From: Selaginella moellendorffii
Taxonomy: Eukaryota; Streptophyta; Lycopodiopsida; Selaginellales; Selaginellaceae
Assembly (NCBI RefSeq): GCF_000143415.4
Contig: NW_003314280.1
Location: 653,262-717,261 of the forward strand
Direction of reading: 5' to 3'
Length of the DNA: 64,000 nucleotides
The position numbers were made by a program, and so were the translations under genes. Under the pieces are notes generated by a model. It was not told the DNA's origin. It made no database searches and saw only the letters and a list, made by a program, of their open reading frames with translations. Below are positions 50,682 through 61,846 of this stretch, piece after piece; positions within the stretch are counted from its first letter, which is position 1, and every line of letters starts with the position of its first letter.

Positions 50682-52076
50682 TTAATCCGATTTGTCGTCG
50701 TTTATGGAGAGCAGAGTCATTGCTTGAACGCTCGCATCATCCAAGCTGTCCATAGAGATCTGCACAAAACATAAGGCCGCCATATGCAACAGGATGAAAA
50801 ATAATTCATTGACTTACTAGAAGTATGTCTTCGTCTGTTCCAAAAGACTTACGTGCTTCGTCCAGCGCTTCAAGCGGCAGCTTATCGCTGCAACTGTAAA
50901 GACAAGATGTGAGGAGACAAAACACAGCGCCTAGCACCTTGAGCTTGATGGATCTTTTATTTCGAACTCGTTGGTTTCTAGATCATACCCGCAAATAACC
51001 ACATAATGGCCTGCAAAATCAACATCACCTGTAAAAGACGTGGTACAAGAAAAAAGTCTCTTCACCTGTGTAGCCAGAATGTAACCCGCAACACAAACAC
51101 ACTTCGAGCCAAGGATGGCTGTAAAGACCAGGAGAAGCTCTAAGAAAATATTCAGAATTTGAAAATAAAAAGTACCTGAGCTTGTGTTTGTCAACTAGCG
51201 CAATAGCAAGATATCGTCCAGAAAGAATCAGCATTGCCAATTCTTCGCCAGATATGGATCTCCACTGTGTCACTTTCGCTTGAGTGTCAAATGAGTAGAT
51301 GTTATACTGCTACCTGTATCTGAATCCCAGCTTGAGGAGCTTTCTCAAACAGCTTATTTACCCGTTTCTCGTCGGCTTCCATATTATCCTGCACGATACC
51401 ATTAGCTTCTCCATGAAAAGAACATTGCAACTACAACGAACATAGGTAGCTTTAACATGCAAAAGGCAGGCGATTCGACTTACACATCAAACTGTGGACG
51501 ATCGACCTCTAAATACATACAGTTAGAAAGCGTTTGGAAAGAGCTACGCGTACGAACCTTGTAGAAAGACTCGACTGCCAGAAGTGGATTTGCTCCAAGG
51601 GTGATCGTCAAAAAGGCCACATCCACCGAAAAATGGCGAAGGAGATAAGCCAAATCAACAGTCCAAATGCTGCCAGCCACAGGGAAGAAAGAAAAATCAG
51701 CACGCACTTAAGGTTGCCTATAGGACCTACCTCGTGTTACGACAGAGCTGGGACAATGTCTTTAAATTACAGCTCTCAATCCCGAGAGCTCGAAGCACCA
51801 TCGAGACACAAGCGAGCCCACAATCCCAGCTCCTAAGCTGGCGGACATGGGGAACCTGGAAAGAAGAACAAAAAGAACTATCACGGCACAATCATAGCAA
51901 CGAAGGATTGCTATCTATAATATACTCACATCAATAGAATTCGACCGAGGAAGAGGTCTGTCACAGTCGATGAAAGGGGAATGCACGGAATCCCATTTGT
52001 ATATTTCCACGAGCGATTTCGTGGCCCAGGCACTGTTCGCGGTCCTCCGAGACCTACCTCCTTCCGATCCCGCCAT
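50682..52076 (-). CDS. GUCD1 / plant guanylyl cyclase 1-like protein
   Basis: Nine exons in phase (52076-51930, 51855-51731, 51669-51558, 51388-51314, 51264-51176, 51118-51066, 51028-50938, 50893-50818, 50759-50682) give 281 residues. Family landmarks are VPHVRQLRSWDCGLACVSMV, WTVDLAYLLRHFSVD, SGRYLAIALVDKHKL and GHYVVICGYD. Arabidopsis GC1 of this family was reported to make cGMP. The fold resembles C39-like cysteine peptidases (Cys in WDCGLAC, His in GHYVV), so the true activity is debated. The 169-nt intron after FYK may contain an optional exon (frame-preserving VDRPQFD at 51506-51486). It is divergent from the PP2C gene at 52682. Confidence 0.88.
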
Positions 52077-52681
52077 TCCCTTGTCAGAGCATGATCTTCA
52101 GACAAATCCTGCGACAACGACAAAATCGCCGGCCAGCGAGAGATTTTAGAGCAGCAGCTGGTGTGAATCACCTCGAATCACTCCATTCTCGATCCTGGGA
52201 CTCTCATCAGAGAGAGATCCCGCCGCGCTCGCCGCGCCGATGCCGATTCACCTAAAGACCTCTCATCGGCATTGCCGAAATCTCGCGCAATGCGGATTGG
52301 AGCGCGCCGCGCAGCCGCTCACCCCTGGAAGGAAAACCTATGAATGAAACCACGGTCATTTCCCAGCCAGAAAGCCTCCGCGGCATATTCCACCCTGTTC
52401 TCAAGCTTTTGGACTCGATGCGGTATATTCTACCCTGTTTTTCAAGCGGGGAATCGAACCTCGGACCTTCAACTAAAGCCCGGATTCGAACCCCAACTCG
52501 CGAGGGAGTTTTGTCTGGCGCGGTGGTGGGCATGCAAGCTCGTCTACAAATACAAATCTAGGGCTATCAAGAAGAAGAAGCGGCGCCGCCAGGATCCGCC
52601 AGTAGGGAGCGCTCGATCGATGGATTGGCGCGGCGTGTAGCTCATTCATTCATTCTCCGCGATCCACGGGACAGTAAGTAA
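52077..52681. other. Divergent promoter between GUCD1-like and PP2C genes
   Basis: 605 bp. Contains a direct repeat (see next entry) and two box-B-like motifs (GGTTCGATTCC near 52450-52460 and GGTTCGAATCC near 52482-52492, both minus strand) with no complete tRNA fold. Confidence 0.5.
52381..52446. repeat. Imperfect 26-bp direct repeat
   Basis: CGGCATATTCCACCCTGTTC at 52381 recurs as CGGTATATTCTACCCTGTTT at 52421, each followed by TCAAGC. Spacing is 40 bp. Confidence 0.75.
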
Positions 52682-53754
52682 ATGGCGGGATCGTCGGCGA
52701 CGAGGCTCATCCTGACCAGTGGCGGCATCGTTCCAGCTCCAGAATCGCCTCCACCGACCTCGCTGGATTTGCTAGAGGTGAGGCGGCAGTCCGGGGAGGG
52801 CTCTAGATGCCGGTTTGGCTGTGCGCTCGGGAAGAACTTGCTGGGGCACGCCTTTGAGGACCGGCACTACGCCAGGATCGTCGAGCACAAGGGGAAGGAG
52901 ATTGCGATGTTTGGGGTGTATGACGGGCACAAAGGGGGCGAGGTAGCGGACTTCCTCCAGCAGTATCTCTTCGACGCCATCTTGAGTCATCCACGCTTCG
53001 ATGTGAATCCAAAGGAGGCGATCCGAGAGGCATACTTGGCATTGGACAAGAGGTTTGGTTTCCATCTTCGCTGGCTTGTTCTTCGTGTGATTGTGTTCCT
53101 TCCCAGGATTTTAGATCTGGGAAGCGTGAGGAGATCCGGCTCCACGGCCACGACTTGCCTTCTCTTTGATGGATCCAAGCTCATTGTCGCAAACGTCGGG
53201 GATTCGCGGGCGGTGCTGTGCCGCGGTGGCGAGGCCGTGGTCGTCTCCGTGGATCACGAACCACAGAAGCCGGAAGAACGTGAGATGGTGAGACCGAAAA
53301 ATCCGATTATTCCTCCACAGGTGGCAGCTCTGAGAGATTCCCAAAGCAACACGTAGCTCTCTCGAGTGTCGTGATCGTTGTGATCGTTGTCTCCACTTAT
53401 GGTTTTCTTTTGTTGTGGCTTTGTCAGGTGGAATCCAAAGGTGGAGAAGTGAGCTTAACACTCGGTGGAATCTATCGCGTCGACCGACGGCTGGCCATGT
53501 CGAGAGCTTTCGGGGACTACGATCTCAAAGAGCACATCACGGTAGAGCCGGACATATGGGAAGGCGAGCTCTCCTCGGACGATTTCTTCATCGTCGCTAG
53601 CGATGGGCTGTGGCACAAGGTGACGAGCGAGGAGGCCGTGAGCGTGGTCCTGGAGGAAGACGAGGCCGTGGTCGCCGCGGAGGAGCTCGTCGAGCTTGCC
53701 AAAGTGAAGAGGGAGACCGATGATATAACCATCGTCGTTGTCACGTTGAAGTGA
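52682..53754 (+). CDS. Protein phosphatase 2C
   Basis: Three exons (52682-53052, 53107-53287, 53428-53754) give 292 residues. The metal-binding and catalytic motifs are in order: HAFEDRHYAR, FGVYDGHKGGEVA, GSTATTCLLF, VANVGDSRAVL, MSRAFGD, FFIVASDGLW and DDITIVVV. It is a compact Mg/Mn-dependent Ser/Thr phosphatase without an N-terminal extension, like the plant clade of short PP2Cs similar to PIA1 or At1g34750. No transit peptide or membrane anchor was seen. Its stop lies 76 bp from the stop of the convergent SNARE gene. Confidence 0.94.
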
Positions 53755-53830
53755 GCGAGCTAACTAATTTTCAGTTCTATCGTCCAGCTTCCAGCCAAGA
53801 TTCTCTTTCTCCTTTCTCGATTACTTTGAT

Positions 53831-54839
53831 TCATCACTGGTGCAGGAGCTGGTGTTCGCGTTGATTTGCATTCTTGACGCGGAACTCCAGCTCCGAAACG
53901 TCGCCGTGGAGACGGCTCAAGCTCTCGTTTTGCCTGTGCAAGAAAGAGAGGTAAGTTTTGACAGAGAAGTTCTTCGTGGCTATGGCAAGTTACCTTCCAA
54001 GCTCGTCTCCCATGGTAGCGGACATCTCCTTGAGCTGATCCAGGACGCTGCTCAGGCTCGAGAGAGCTTCATCCTGCTTGGCTCGCTCATCCTTCCCAAG
54101 GATTCTCTCTTAAAGCTCGAAACGACGAACAAACAAAACGACTTTACCTGGACGTGGGACTGAAACGTCGAGGCGTGCTGAGGAGGCGAAGACGAAGATT
54201 TCGGAGCCGCTCCATTGCCCTCGAAGAACTCTTTCCGATCGGGATGAGCAGCAGCATGGACTGGATTATCTGATGAAAGATCATAGCTATAGCCATGAAA
54301 GAGAGAAAGAACTTTAGCTATGTACCGTGGTGGAAGTCCAAGGGCCCGCTCAATTCCTGGCCTCTCTTGGGCCGCCAGGGCCTGGAAAAGATGCCTCCAA
54401 GGCTGGCCAGAAGTTTCTCTCCCTGTGATCGATGATCCAAAGTTGTTGACAAGGATAGAACGAAGAAAAGATTTCCAAGTACCTTGTTAAGTTCTTGCTC
54501 GAGCACTAGCGCCGACTCGTGCGTGCGCCGGATCTGCTGGCCTTGCTCGTGGAGCTGGACGATCGTCTGCGTCGCCTCGTGCCTCATACCCTCGGCCACG
54601 CGGAGGCAGCTCTGGATGGCGGAAGTGGTCTCCTGGGATGTGCCCAGAGCTTGCTGCTGGAGCTCTTGCAGATCTTCGTCATCGCCATCTAGATCCCGGC
54701 GATGCCCGGCGCCTGGAGGAGGAGCGGAGGACGCTCGACTGTGATTACTGGGCGAATGATTTCCCAGGAGAGCTTGGCGCTGCTGGAAAGCGCTGGAATC
54801 TCGCAGAAGAAGCTCCGCCGAGGGCGATTTGTGAGCCAT
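53831..54839 (-). CDS. SNAP25-type Qb+Qc SNARE (SNAP33-like)
   Basis: Five exons in phase (54839-54483, 54422-54326, 54269-54148, 54106-53994, 53933-53831) give 263 residues. The first SNARE helix includes SCLRVAEGMRHEATQTIVQL followed by HEQGQQIRRTHESAL, with the zero-layer Gln. The linker has GEKLLASLGGIFSRPWRPK, as in plant SNAP33. The second helix is DEALSSLSSVLDQLKEM with a Gln in LGRQNESLSRL. There is no transmembrane segment, as expected. It forms the t-SNARE with a Qa syntaxin at the plasma membrane and cell plate. The acceptor of exon 4 (TTTAAGAG) is not ideal, so that boundary is the least certain. Confidence 0.9.
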
Positions 54840-55082
54840 CCTTGGAGAAAGAAAAATAGGCCAAGAGGGTATCAATGCCGCATTGCGATCGTCGTGACTG
54901 ACCTAGTGCGGCGATGGCGATGGCGATGGCGACGATCCGGGAGCTGCCTTATAGATCTGTGGCGCCGTGGCAAGGAAAGGGCGAGAGAGGAGGAGATCAA
55001 GAGACGCCGCTAGAGAGAACTTGAATGGGACACAAGGAGGGAAACCCAAACGTTATTTTTCTTCTTTAATGGATGGGATTTT

Positions 55083-56471
55083 TTAGTAGAACACATCGTC
55101 AGCGTGTAAATGTGCTGTGAGATTCAAGCTGTCGAGCATTGGCTCCCCGAGCTTGTTCACCGTAAAGCTCGAGATCCCACTGTTGTTTATGTCGATCGCT
55201 CGAAATCTATCCAGGAAATCATCGCAAAGTTAGCAACGGCAAAACTTGCGAGTAGAATTATCAAGACTAGAACTATGGGATGCAAGACTTTCTTAAAAGA
55301 AAGCTTGTTTACGAGTGAAAAGATCGTACCTTTCCGGTTCTAATCCCAGTGCTGTGCAAATGAGTGCTCGAAGAATCGACTTGTGAGTAACAACGAGCAC
55401 GGTTTGTCCCTGTCAAGTGAAATAGAAGTAATGAAACTCTCTCTGCGAAAAGAGGGAGAGAGAACGAGCTTACAGATCCGGCGAGCATTTCGGCCCAAGC
55501 TTTCTTCGCCCTGCCCCACAGATTGACGACGGGATAGACGCCATTCACGTTGAAGTTCCTTGGATCTTCTCTCCAGGCTTTGAACAGTTCGGGAAACTCT
55601 TGCCTTGCGTCCTCTAGAAAAGAAAATGCTTTGTAGACAACCAAGAAGCGTGGCAAAGCTTACGATTTTTCATTCCTTCTAGGAACAGCAGGTTGGCTTC
55701 TCCCAAACTCTCAAGAAAAATCAATGGCTCCTCGCGACCAGACCACATAATCTCGGCACTAGACTGCTTCAAAACAACGCTATCAAAGAGATACATGTAG
55801 AAGAAAAACTACCACCTTGGCTCGGGAGATGGGACTAGCGTAGCACTTGTCAAACTTAATCTTCGAAAGAGCATGTTTGCACCGTTGTGCTTGCGAAACT
55901 CCAATCTCCGTGAGAACCGACTTGTCTGAGCTGCCCTGGATCAAAGGAAACAAGAGATCAAACGAGAAAAATCACTACCACAGCTTACCTGAATCCGGCC
56001 CTCCTCGTTCCATGAGCTTAATCCATGCCTCACGAGAAAGAACCTCTTGCCAGCGGCTAGAGGAGTGGGAATTAACGGGTCTGTCGCTCCTCGAAAATCC
56101 AGAGCCGTCCCCGTGACCCATTCCAGTGCTCTCGTGGCGTAGCTGGAACTGCCATTCAGCGACAAGCGTCCACTCTCCTCTAAAGTTTTGGATAAGAAGA
56201 AAATCTATGCCGATAGAACGATAACGATAGAGAACGACTTACTTGCGGCGGAATTCGAGGAAGAGGCAGCAGTAGAAGTGGACGCGTCGTGAGAAGAAGC
56301 CGATGCCCGGATGACAAACCCTACATTGCCGGAATTTCTCCTCCGCTTGGAGGAGGCGATGCAGCTGCCGCCAAGATTGAGCGAGAAGCTCCACCAGCTG
56401 CGTGCGAACTGAGCGCTGGCGGAGGAGGAGGCGGCGGAGGAGCAAGAACACGGCGCCACAATGTCCGCCAT
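55083..56471 (-). CDS. Plastid 2-carboxy-D-arabinitol-1-phosphatase-like (phosphoglycerate mutase family)
   Basis: Seven exons in phase (56471-56243, 56179-55989, 55935-55816, 55763-55664, 55613-55474, 55409-55330, 55206-55083) give 327 residues. The first 75 residues are Ser/Ala/Arg-rich, like a chloroplast transit peptide. The histidine-phosphatase core has FFLVRHGLSSWNEEGRIQ with the catalytic His, CYASPISRAK, WREDPRNFNVNGVYPV and the second His in VVTHKSILRALICTALG. It matches plant CA1Pase homologues (At5g22620 type), which remove the Rubisco inhibitor CA1P or related misfire products. Plastid location is inferred. It is head to head with the PPR gene, with 130 bp between ATGs. Confidence 0.9.
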
Positions 56472-56601
56472 TGCGGCGGGCAGGATATTTTGAAAATAGA
56501 GACGATGCTTAATAGGCTAAAAATCCCCGCGAATATCTTAAGATTCTACCGTACGATTTAAACTGGAAGCTTAAGATATTCGCAAGTACGGATGGAGGTT
56601 C

Positions 56602-58428
56602 ATGGATCTAGAGCTCGAGCGTTTCTCTAGGCTGCTACGAGACTGTGGAGACTCGAGAGATTTAGGGCGAGGACGAAAGCTCCACCGAGAGATTCTTAGC
56701 GGTGGCGAGCACCTCAGGCACTGCAAGCTTCTCAAGGACCAGCTGATACACATGTACGGGAAATGTGGGAGCGCCGTCGATGCCTGGGACGTGTTCTGCG
56801 GGATCAACGGCTCGGATCTCCTTTCCTGGAATCTCATGCTCAGTGCATATGCTCAGAATGGGCAACTGGGAAAAGCGAGAGAAGTGTTTGAACGTATTCC
56901 ACGGCGAGATGTTTTTACATGGACGGCTATGATCACTGCTTGTCATTGCGGTAATTCCTTAGAACAATCGAAAAACTACTTTGATTCGATGCCGGAAAGA
57001 AACGTAGTTACTTGGACGGCCATGGCTACTGCATTTGCCGGAGCTGGGTATTTAGAAGAAGCCCGGATAATCTTCGATAAGATGCCCGAGTGGAATCTTG
57101 TGACCTGGAACACCATGGTCGAAGCATATTGTTCCAGCAATGAGTTGGATGAGGCCAAGGTGATCTATGATAGCATGCCCCAAAAGACAATGGGAGCCAT
57201 GACGTCGTTCATTCGTGTTTATGCAGAGAATGGGGATGTAGAAGCTGCAAAGATTCTATTTGACAGCATGCCTTACCATGATGAAATTTCTTGTGTAAGC
57301 GTAATGGCAGGATTTGTATATGACTGTTCTTTAGACCGAGCATTGTTCGTGTTCAACAATATACAATACCAAAGTATATTATCTTGGACATCTATGATCT
57401 GGGGTTATATCCAGATGGGCCACCTTGAGGAGGCAAAGGTGGTGTTTGACTCAATGCCTCTCTACAATGTGGTGGCTTTAAATGCTATGCTACAAATTCA
57501 TGTTATAAACAGAAGTGTCAAGGAAACAAAGCACGTATTTGAGCGAATGTGTCAAAAGAATCTAGTCTCGTGGACTTTGATGCTTTTGGCATATGCCCAA
57601 GATGGTTATTTCTTGGATGCTCAGAGATTGTTTGAGAAGATGCCAGAGAGAAACGTTGTAATTTGCAGTGCTTTGATGGAAATGTATACCCAAATGGGGA
57701 GTTTGGACCAAGCACTGGATATATTTCATTCGATGCCCATTCATAATGTGGTTTCATGCACAATAGCTTTACAAATCAGATCCTTGTTAGGTAGCAGCAT
57801 TGAGGATCTTAGGGTGATGCTAGAAAGATTTCCCCAGAAAGACATTGTTTCACTTAATGTAATGCTCGCTGAATATGCCCGAAGAGGGAATATGGACGAA
57901 AGCATAAACTTCTTCTATTTTGTAATGCCCTTCCACAACACCTCATCCTACATCCTATTACTTGAATCTTACCTTTACAATGGCCATGTTTTTTCAACAA
58001 AAGAAATATACGCAAACATGCCAAAAGAAAGTACTATTGCCTCCAAAGCCATAATAACCGCATATGCCCATTCAGGGCATCTGCTACATGCAAAAACCAC
58101 CTTTGACAGATCTCTGTGTCGAGATCTTGACATGTGGACAGCTCTGATTTGCGCCTATGGCCGTTGTGCGCAATGCAGAGAAGCCCTAGAGATCTTCCAC
58201 GAGCTGGTTTCCAGCGGAATCAATCCCGACGCAATCACCTTCTTGAGTTTGCTCTTTGTCTGTAGCCACTCAGGATCTTTAAAAATCGCCCAAGAGTGCT
58301 TTTCTTCAATGGTGATTGATTACGAAATCTCACCCATTCCAGACCACTTGAGCTGCATCGTTGACATACTAGATCGCAATTTCCTTGACTCTTGGCTATA
58401 CTCCAGTTTTCAATTCACTGATTTTTAA
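56602..58428 (+). CDS. PPR protein, PLS type, ending inside the last repeat region
   Basis: A single exon of 608 codons with about 16 tandem PPR-like units (DLLSWNLMLSAYAQNGQ, DVFTWTAMITACH, NLVTWNTMVEAYCSSNE, DMWTALICAYGRCAQ). The last recognisable piece is ISPIPDHLSCIVDILDR, where relatives continue with GRAG, E and DYW domains. Here the frame turns into unrelated LDSWLYSSFQFTDF and stops. So the editing domain is missing, and the gene may be truncated by a rearrangement. Codon use changes along the gene: the first 170 codons are GC-balanced, the later part is clearly AT-rich. It may still act as an RNA binder. No clear transit peptide was seen. Confidence 0.8.
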   Translation: MDLELERFSRLLRDCGDSRDLGRGRKLHREILSGGEHLRHCKLLKDQLIHMYGKCGSAVDAWDVFCGINGSDLLSWNLMLSAYAQNGQLGKAREVFERIPRRDVFTWTAMITACHCGNSLEQSKNYFDSMPERNVVTWTAMATAFAGAGYLEEARIIFDKMPEWNLVTWNTMVEAYCSSNELDEAKVIYDSMPQKTMGAMTSFIRVYAENGDVEAAKILFDSMPYHDEISCVSVMAGFVYDCSLDRALFVFNNIQYQSILSWTSMIWGYIQMGHLEEAKVVFDSMPLYNVVALNAMLQIHVINRSVKETKHVFERMCQKNLVSWTLMLLAYAQDGYFLDAQRLFEKMPERNVVICSALMEMYTQMGSLDQALDIFHSMPIHNVVSCTIALQIRSLLGSSIEDLRVMLERFPQKDIVSLNVMLAEYARRGNMDESINFFYFVMPFHNTSSYILLLESYLYNGHVFSTKEIYANMPKESTIASKAIITAYAHSGHLLHAKTTFDRSLCRDLDMWTALICAYGRCAQCREALEIFHELVSSGINPDAITFLSLLFVCSHSGSLKIAQECFSSMVIDYEISPIPDHLSCIVDILDRNFLDSWLYSSFQFTDF

Positions 58429-59578
58429 AGTGTAGCATTTGGGACCTCCAGAATTAACTGGTTCTTGCTTCTATGTACTTTTACATGCTTTGATATGGGC
58501 AATTCCAAATTCTATTATACCTACAGCTGTAGGGCACACTTCTAAGTAGAGCTTACAACACACCATGCTATATATCCCCCATATTTATGCCAGCAAGGCA
58601 ACTTTGGTCATGTGGAGAACATCTACCATATTCTTTATCAATGCCCAAACCATCAGCATCTATGGGATCATATAACCCTTCATCAGGGATTGAGCATCCA
58701 TGTTAGTGATGGAGGCTAGTTGTAGTAAATTGTAAAGTCTAAGTGATTAAATTTTCATTCTATTTTAGTACCACTTAAAAGAGTCTTATTTTTAACTTCC
58801 ATAGGTCTACAGCAGTTTCTACTTGCCTCCGCTTGTTCTTCCTACCAAAACACTCATTGAGTTACATGGTGAGAAACGACCGCACATACCCCGCCACATG
58901 GCATCTAGCCTCAAGATCCCACTCTCATGGTGCCGAGAGCGCTGCCGCCAGGATTGCTGCTGCCCCGGCCGAAATATTGCCACCACGGCCTAGAATCCCG
59001 TCCTAGCATCACCCTAGCATTGCTGCCATGGCCGCCACGGCCGGATACTGCCCTCGTATAGCTCTTAACACCTGACAAAATCAATCTACAATTCTGTGTT
59101 TTATAAACGAATTCAAATTACACTGAGGTTAATTTCTTTGCTTCTGATCAAGCGGCCTGCATTTTGGTTCAGCAATTTCAATGAGGCAGCTGGATGAAAG
59201 AATGTATGAAAAGTTTATAACGCACTTAAGCTCTTGTCCTGGAAAGCAGAATTGACTTGGGGAGAGAGTATGGTGATAATGATATAATCAGGCATGAAAC
59301 TTCTAACATCACATAATATCAGCTGGGGTGGAGATAGTGCTTGATAGGTGCCTAAAAGGAGTGCTGCCACTCTCTTCTCAGTGCATGCAAATGTATCAGA
59401 ACTTAGGAAAGCGCTGAGGATATTGGAGTTGAATCCATACGTTGTTGACTTATATCCAACTTGTCGTTTAGGATCTTCTAATATTGGTTTTACCACCTAA
59501 ATTGGGAAATAAAAACCGTGAAGAGAAGGAACTTTCATGTCTTTTGGTAATAGAATTTTCTTACTTAGGTAAGAAGAA

Positions 59579-59995
59579 ATGAAGAAATATTTCTCACTGG
59601 TTTTCTATTTATCTTATCTTGTTAATAAAGCATACTTTATGAGTGATGGATATACATGGAATTGTTTACCTTATTCTTTAAGAGTTTCTAATGCAGATAT
59701 TTGTAAATGTGAAAATGATATTTTTCATTCCCTTAATCGAAATCAAACTGGAAGACTATCATTTACTCATGGTCTTGTAAAAGTAACTGCATATATTGCA
59801 ATCCATAGTAGTGTAACTTCAAGTGATTTAAATGAAGCTTTGAACATAATATGGGATAAATGCATAACACCTTTTAATAAAGGTGGAGCTGTATATCTAA
59901 GAAATGGGTCACTTAATGTAAGAATTGAGGCAATAAGAACTGAGTTATCTCTAGAGGTATCAGAAAATCCTCAACTTGCTAAACAAAATTGCTAA
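59579..59995 (+). CDS. Orphan 138-codon open frame in AT-rich DNA
   Basis: ATG to TAA gives 138 residues. At this base composition stop codons are frequent, so 138 open codons is more than expected by chance. Its codon use is AT-rich, like that of the lectin exon at the window start. The first 17 residues (KKYFSLVFYLSYLV) could be a signal peptide. Cys occur in pairs (ICKCE). The remainder (SFTHGLVKVTAYIAIHSS, DLNEALNIIWDKC) matches nothing I recognise. It could be a small secreted protein, one exon of a larger gene, or chance. Confidence 0.35.
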   Translation: MKKYFSLVFYLSYLVNKAYFMSDGYTWNCLPYSLRVSNADICKCENDIFHSLNRNQTGRLSFTHGLVKVTAYIAIHSSVTSSDLNEALNIIWDKCITPFNKGGAVYLRNGSLNVRIEAIRTELSLEVSENPQLAKQNC

Positions 59996-60234
59996 TGTAA
60001 GAAGGTTATTTTATTATTGACTATAATTTTAGTCATTTATTTTTTCCAAAAATAATTGTGAAAAAAATTAATACTTATAATATTTAAATGCAGTTTCTAC
60101 AATTGTAATATTAGAATTTTAAAACTCCAATCTAATGAGAATCTTGTATATTAAATATATGAAAAATAAGTCAATGTCATTTCTAATTGAGTGATAAATT
60201 TCTGCAATACCACTATTAATTTCAACTTCTCTAA

Positions 60235-60545
60235 GCTCCAATGGAGCTTGGAAGTCCACAAGCTCCAAGTTCCAATTGTTGTGCCTCCAAGTGATACTTA
60301 CCTCAAGTGTTGCTCCTCTAAATAAGTGTTGCTTGCCTCCAAGTGTTCTACCTCTAAATGTTACTTTCTCCAAGTTGTTGTGCCTCTAAGTGTTATTTCC
60401 CTCAAAATATCAATTTTTATACTTCCAAGTTTTGCCACTAAATGTTGCTTACCTCAAAGTGTTGTGAAGTGTTATGCCTCCAAAGTGTTGCTTGTGTGAC
60501 TTCACCTCCAAGTGTTGTGCCTCTAAATGTTGTTTGAAGTGTTAT
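60235..60545. repeat. Degenerate minisatellite, roughly 20-bp unit
   Basis: At least ten diverged copies of a CTCCAAGTGTTG(T/C) word alternating with GCCTCTAAATGTTG-type words. Period varies from about 17 to 28 bp. Confidence 0.75.
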
Positions 60546-61369
60546 TGAACTATTGCTTAATTTGCTAGGTGTCAAGAGTTTGTCGTTGTGAGGAGAGGAA
60601 ATAACAAAACTGCTAATAAAAATACTAAAATAATGAAGAATTTTCTTTTTATGATGAACATTGTGAGTATAAAGTCCTTAAAACCGTACTTTTCTAAAGG
60701 TTTTATAAATTAATTTAACTTCTAGCTAATCCAAAAACTTACTAGGTATAGGAATCTACATATGAAACTCATAGTGAGAATTTATTGTTAAACATATAAA
60801 ACCAAAAGTTAGATCAATTGAAGAAAGAAAAAATTAAAGGAATTCTAAAATCACTATATATATATAGAGATGTATATCCTTTAATGTATCTTTATGTTTT
60901 AAAATTCTATGAATAATAATTTCAAATGATATTTTCATAAGAATACGACATATTTTCCTTAACCTGAAAAAAAATATTATATGAAATAAGTTATGATGTT
61001 TTTAAGAGTAGCATGTTAAGATGTATATGCATATATTATGCAATAAGCTCAAAAAAAGACACATTTTATTTGACTCTATTACCAGTGTGAATTTTTATAC
61101 CTTATATATATTTATATTTATTTAAATTATAATTTTAAAATATTAATTAAATAAATTATTTTTATTTGAAAAAAACTTTAACTAATATTTTATAAAAAAA
61201 TTAAAAAAATTTAATAGGTAAATATAACTAATAAATAATAAACTAAAATGAAAAAGCTATTTTTTTATAAACTTTAATAGAGAGAACTATTCTTAAAAAA
61301 TCTTAACATAAAGCTTTGAGAAAAGGAATAATGAAAATAATTCTCAAAAAATTAATGTAATGTCTTTTA

Positions 61370-61373
<4 letters not shown>

Positions 61374-61440
<67 letters not shown>
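61374..61440. repeat. (AT)n microsatellite
   Basis: About 33 uninterrupted AT/TA units directly abutting the retrotransposon LTR. Confidence 0.95.
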
Positions 61441-61443
<3 letters not shown>

Positions 61444-61613
61444 AGGGCCAAGTGTACGGCTACGATGCCGTATACTAATATTAGCGTAGTGGATTTTGGT
61501 AGCCATCGGATTGGTTTCAATCCGGACCACTCGCTCCTGTATATAAGCTAGGGTTTTTGGGTTAATTGATATGCACATTTCTGTATTCCCTTTCCATATT
61601 CCATGCACTCACA
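61440..61613 (+). repeat. Putative 5' LTR (174 bp)
   Basis: Starts TGTGAG and ends CTCACA, a perfect 6-bp inverted terminal repeat with TG...CA ends. A TATA box (TATATAA) lies at 61540-61546. The 3' LTR is outside the window, so the ends are inferred. Confidence 0.6.
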
Positions 61614-61846
61614 TTGGTGGAGATGAGGGGCACCTTTGATTGTCCCTTGGGAGTGCTTGGATTTGGGATTTCGGTTTAGATCTAGCTTTTGCATTGTCTA
61701 GATCTAGCTTTTTCCATTTCCTTTCTTTTGTTCTTTCCTTTCAGGATTTTGGTTTAGATCTAGCTTTTTGCATTATCTAGATCTACCATTTCTTTCTAGC
61801 TTTTTGTCATTTCTCTTCTTTTGCTCTTTCTTTCTCATTCATTTTC

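Larger units (their letters stand above)
58429..61373. other. AT-rich intergenic region
   Basis: Mostly AT-rich, with a short GC-rich island at 58900-59050 that contains repeated GCCGCCACGGCC-like words. It holds one orphan frame (59579-59995) and a degenerate minisatellite (60.2-60.5 kb). A minus-strand frame at 59215-59496 has no support. Confidence 0.5.

Noticed and set aside
51486-51506. Possible 21-nt microexon (VDRPQFD) in the GUCD1-like gene
   Set aside because: Family alignment joins FYK directly to the next exon without a gap, so the segment is more likely intronic.
52440-52500. Two T-arm-like box B motifs in a row upstream of the PP2C gene
   Set aside because: They are 40 bp apart, with no acceptor or anticodon arms; at most tRNA-derived fragments.
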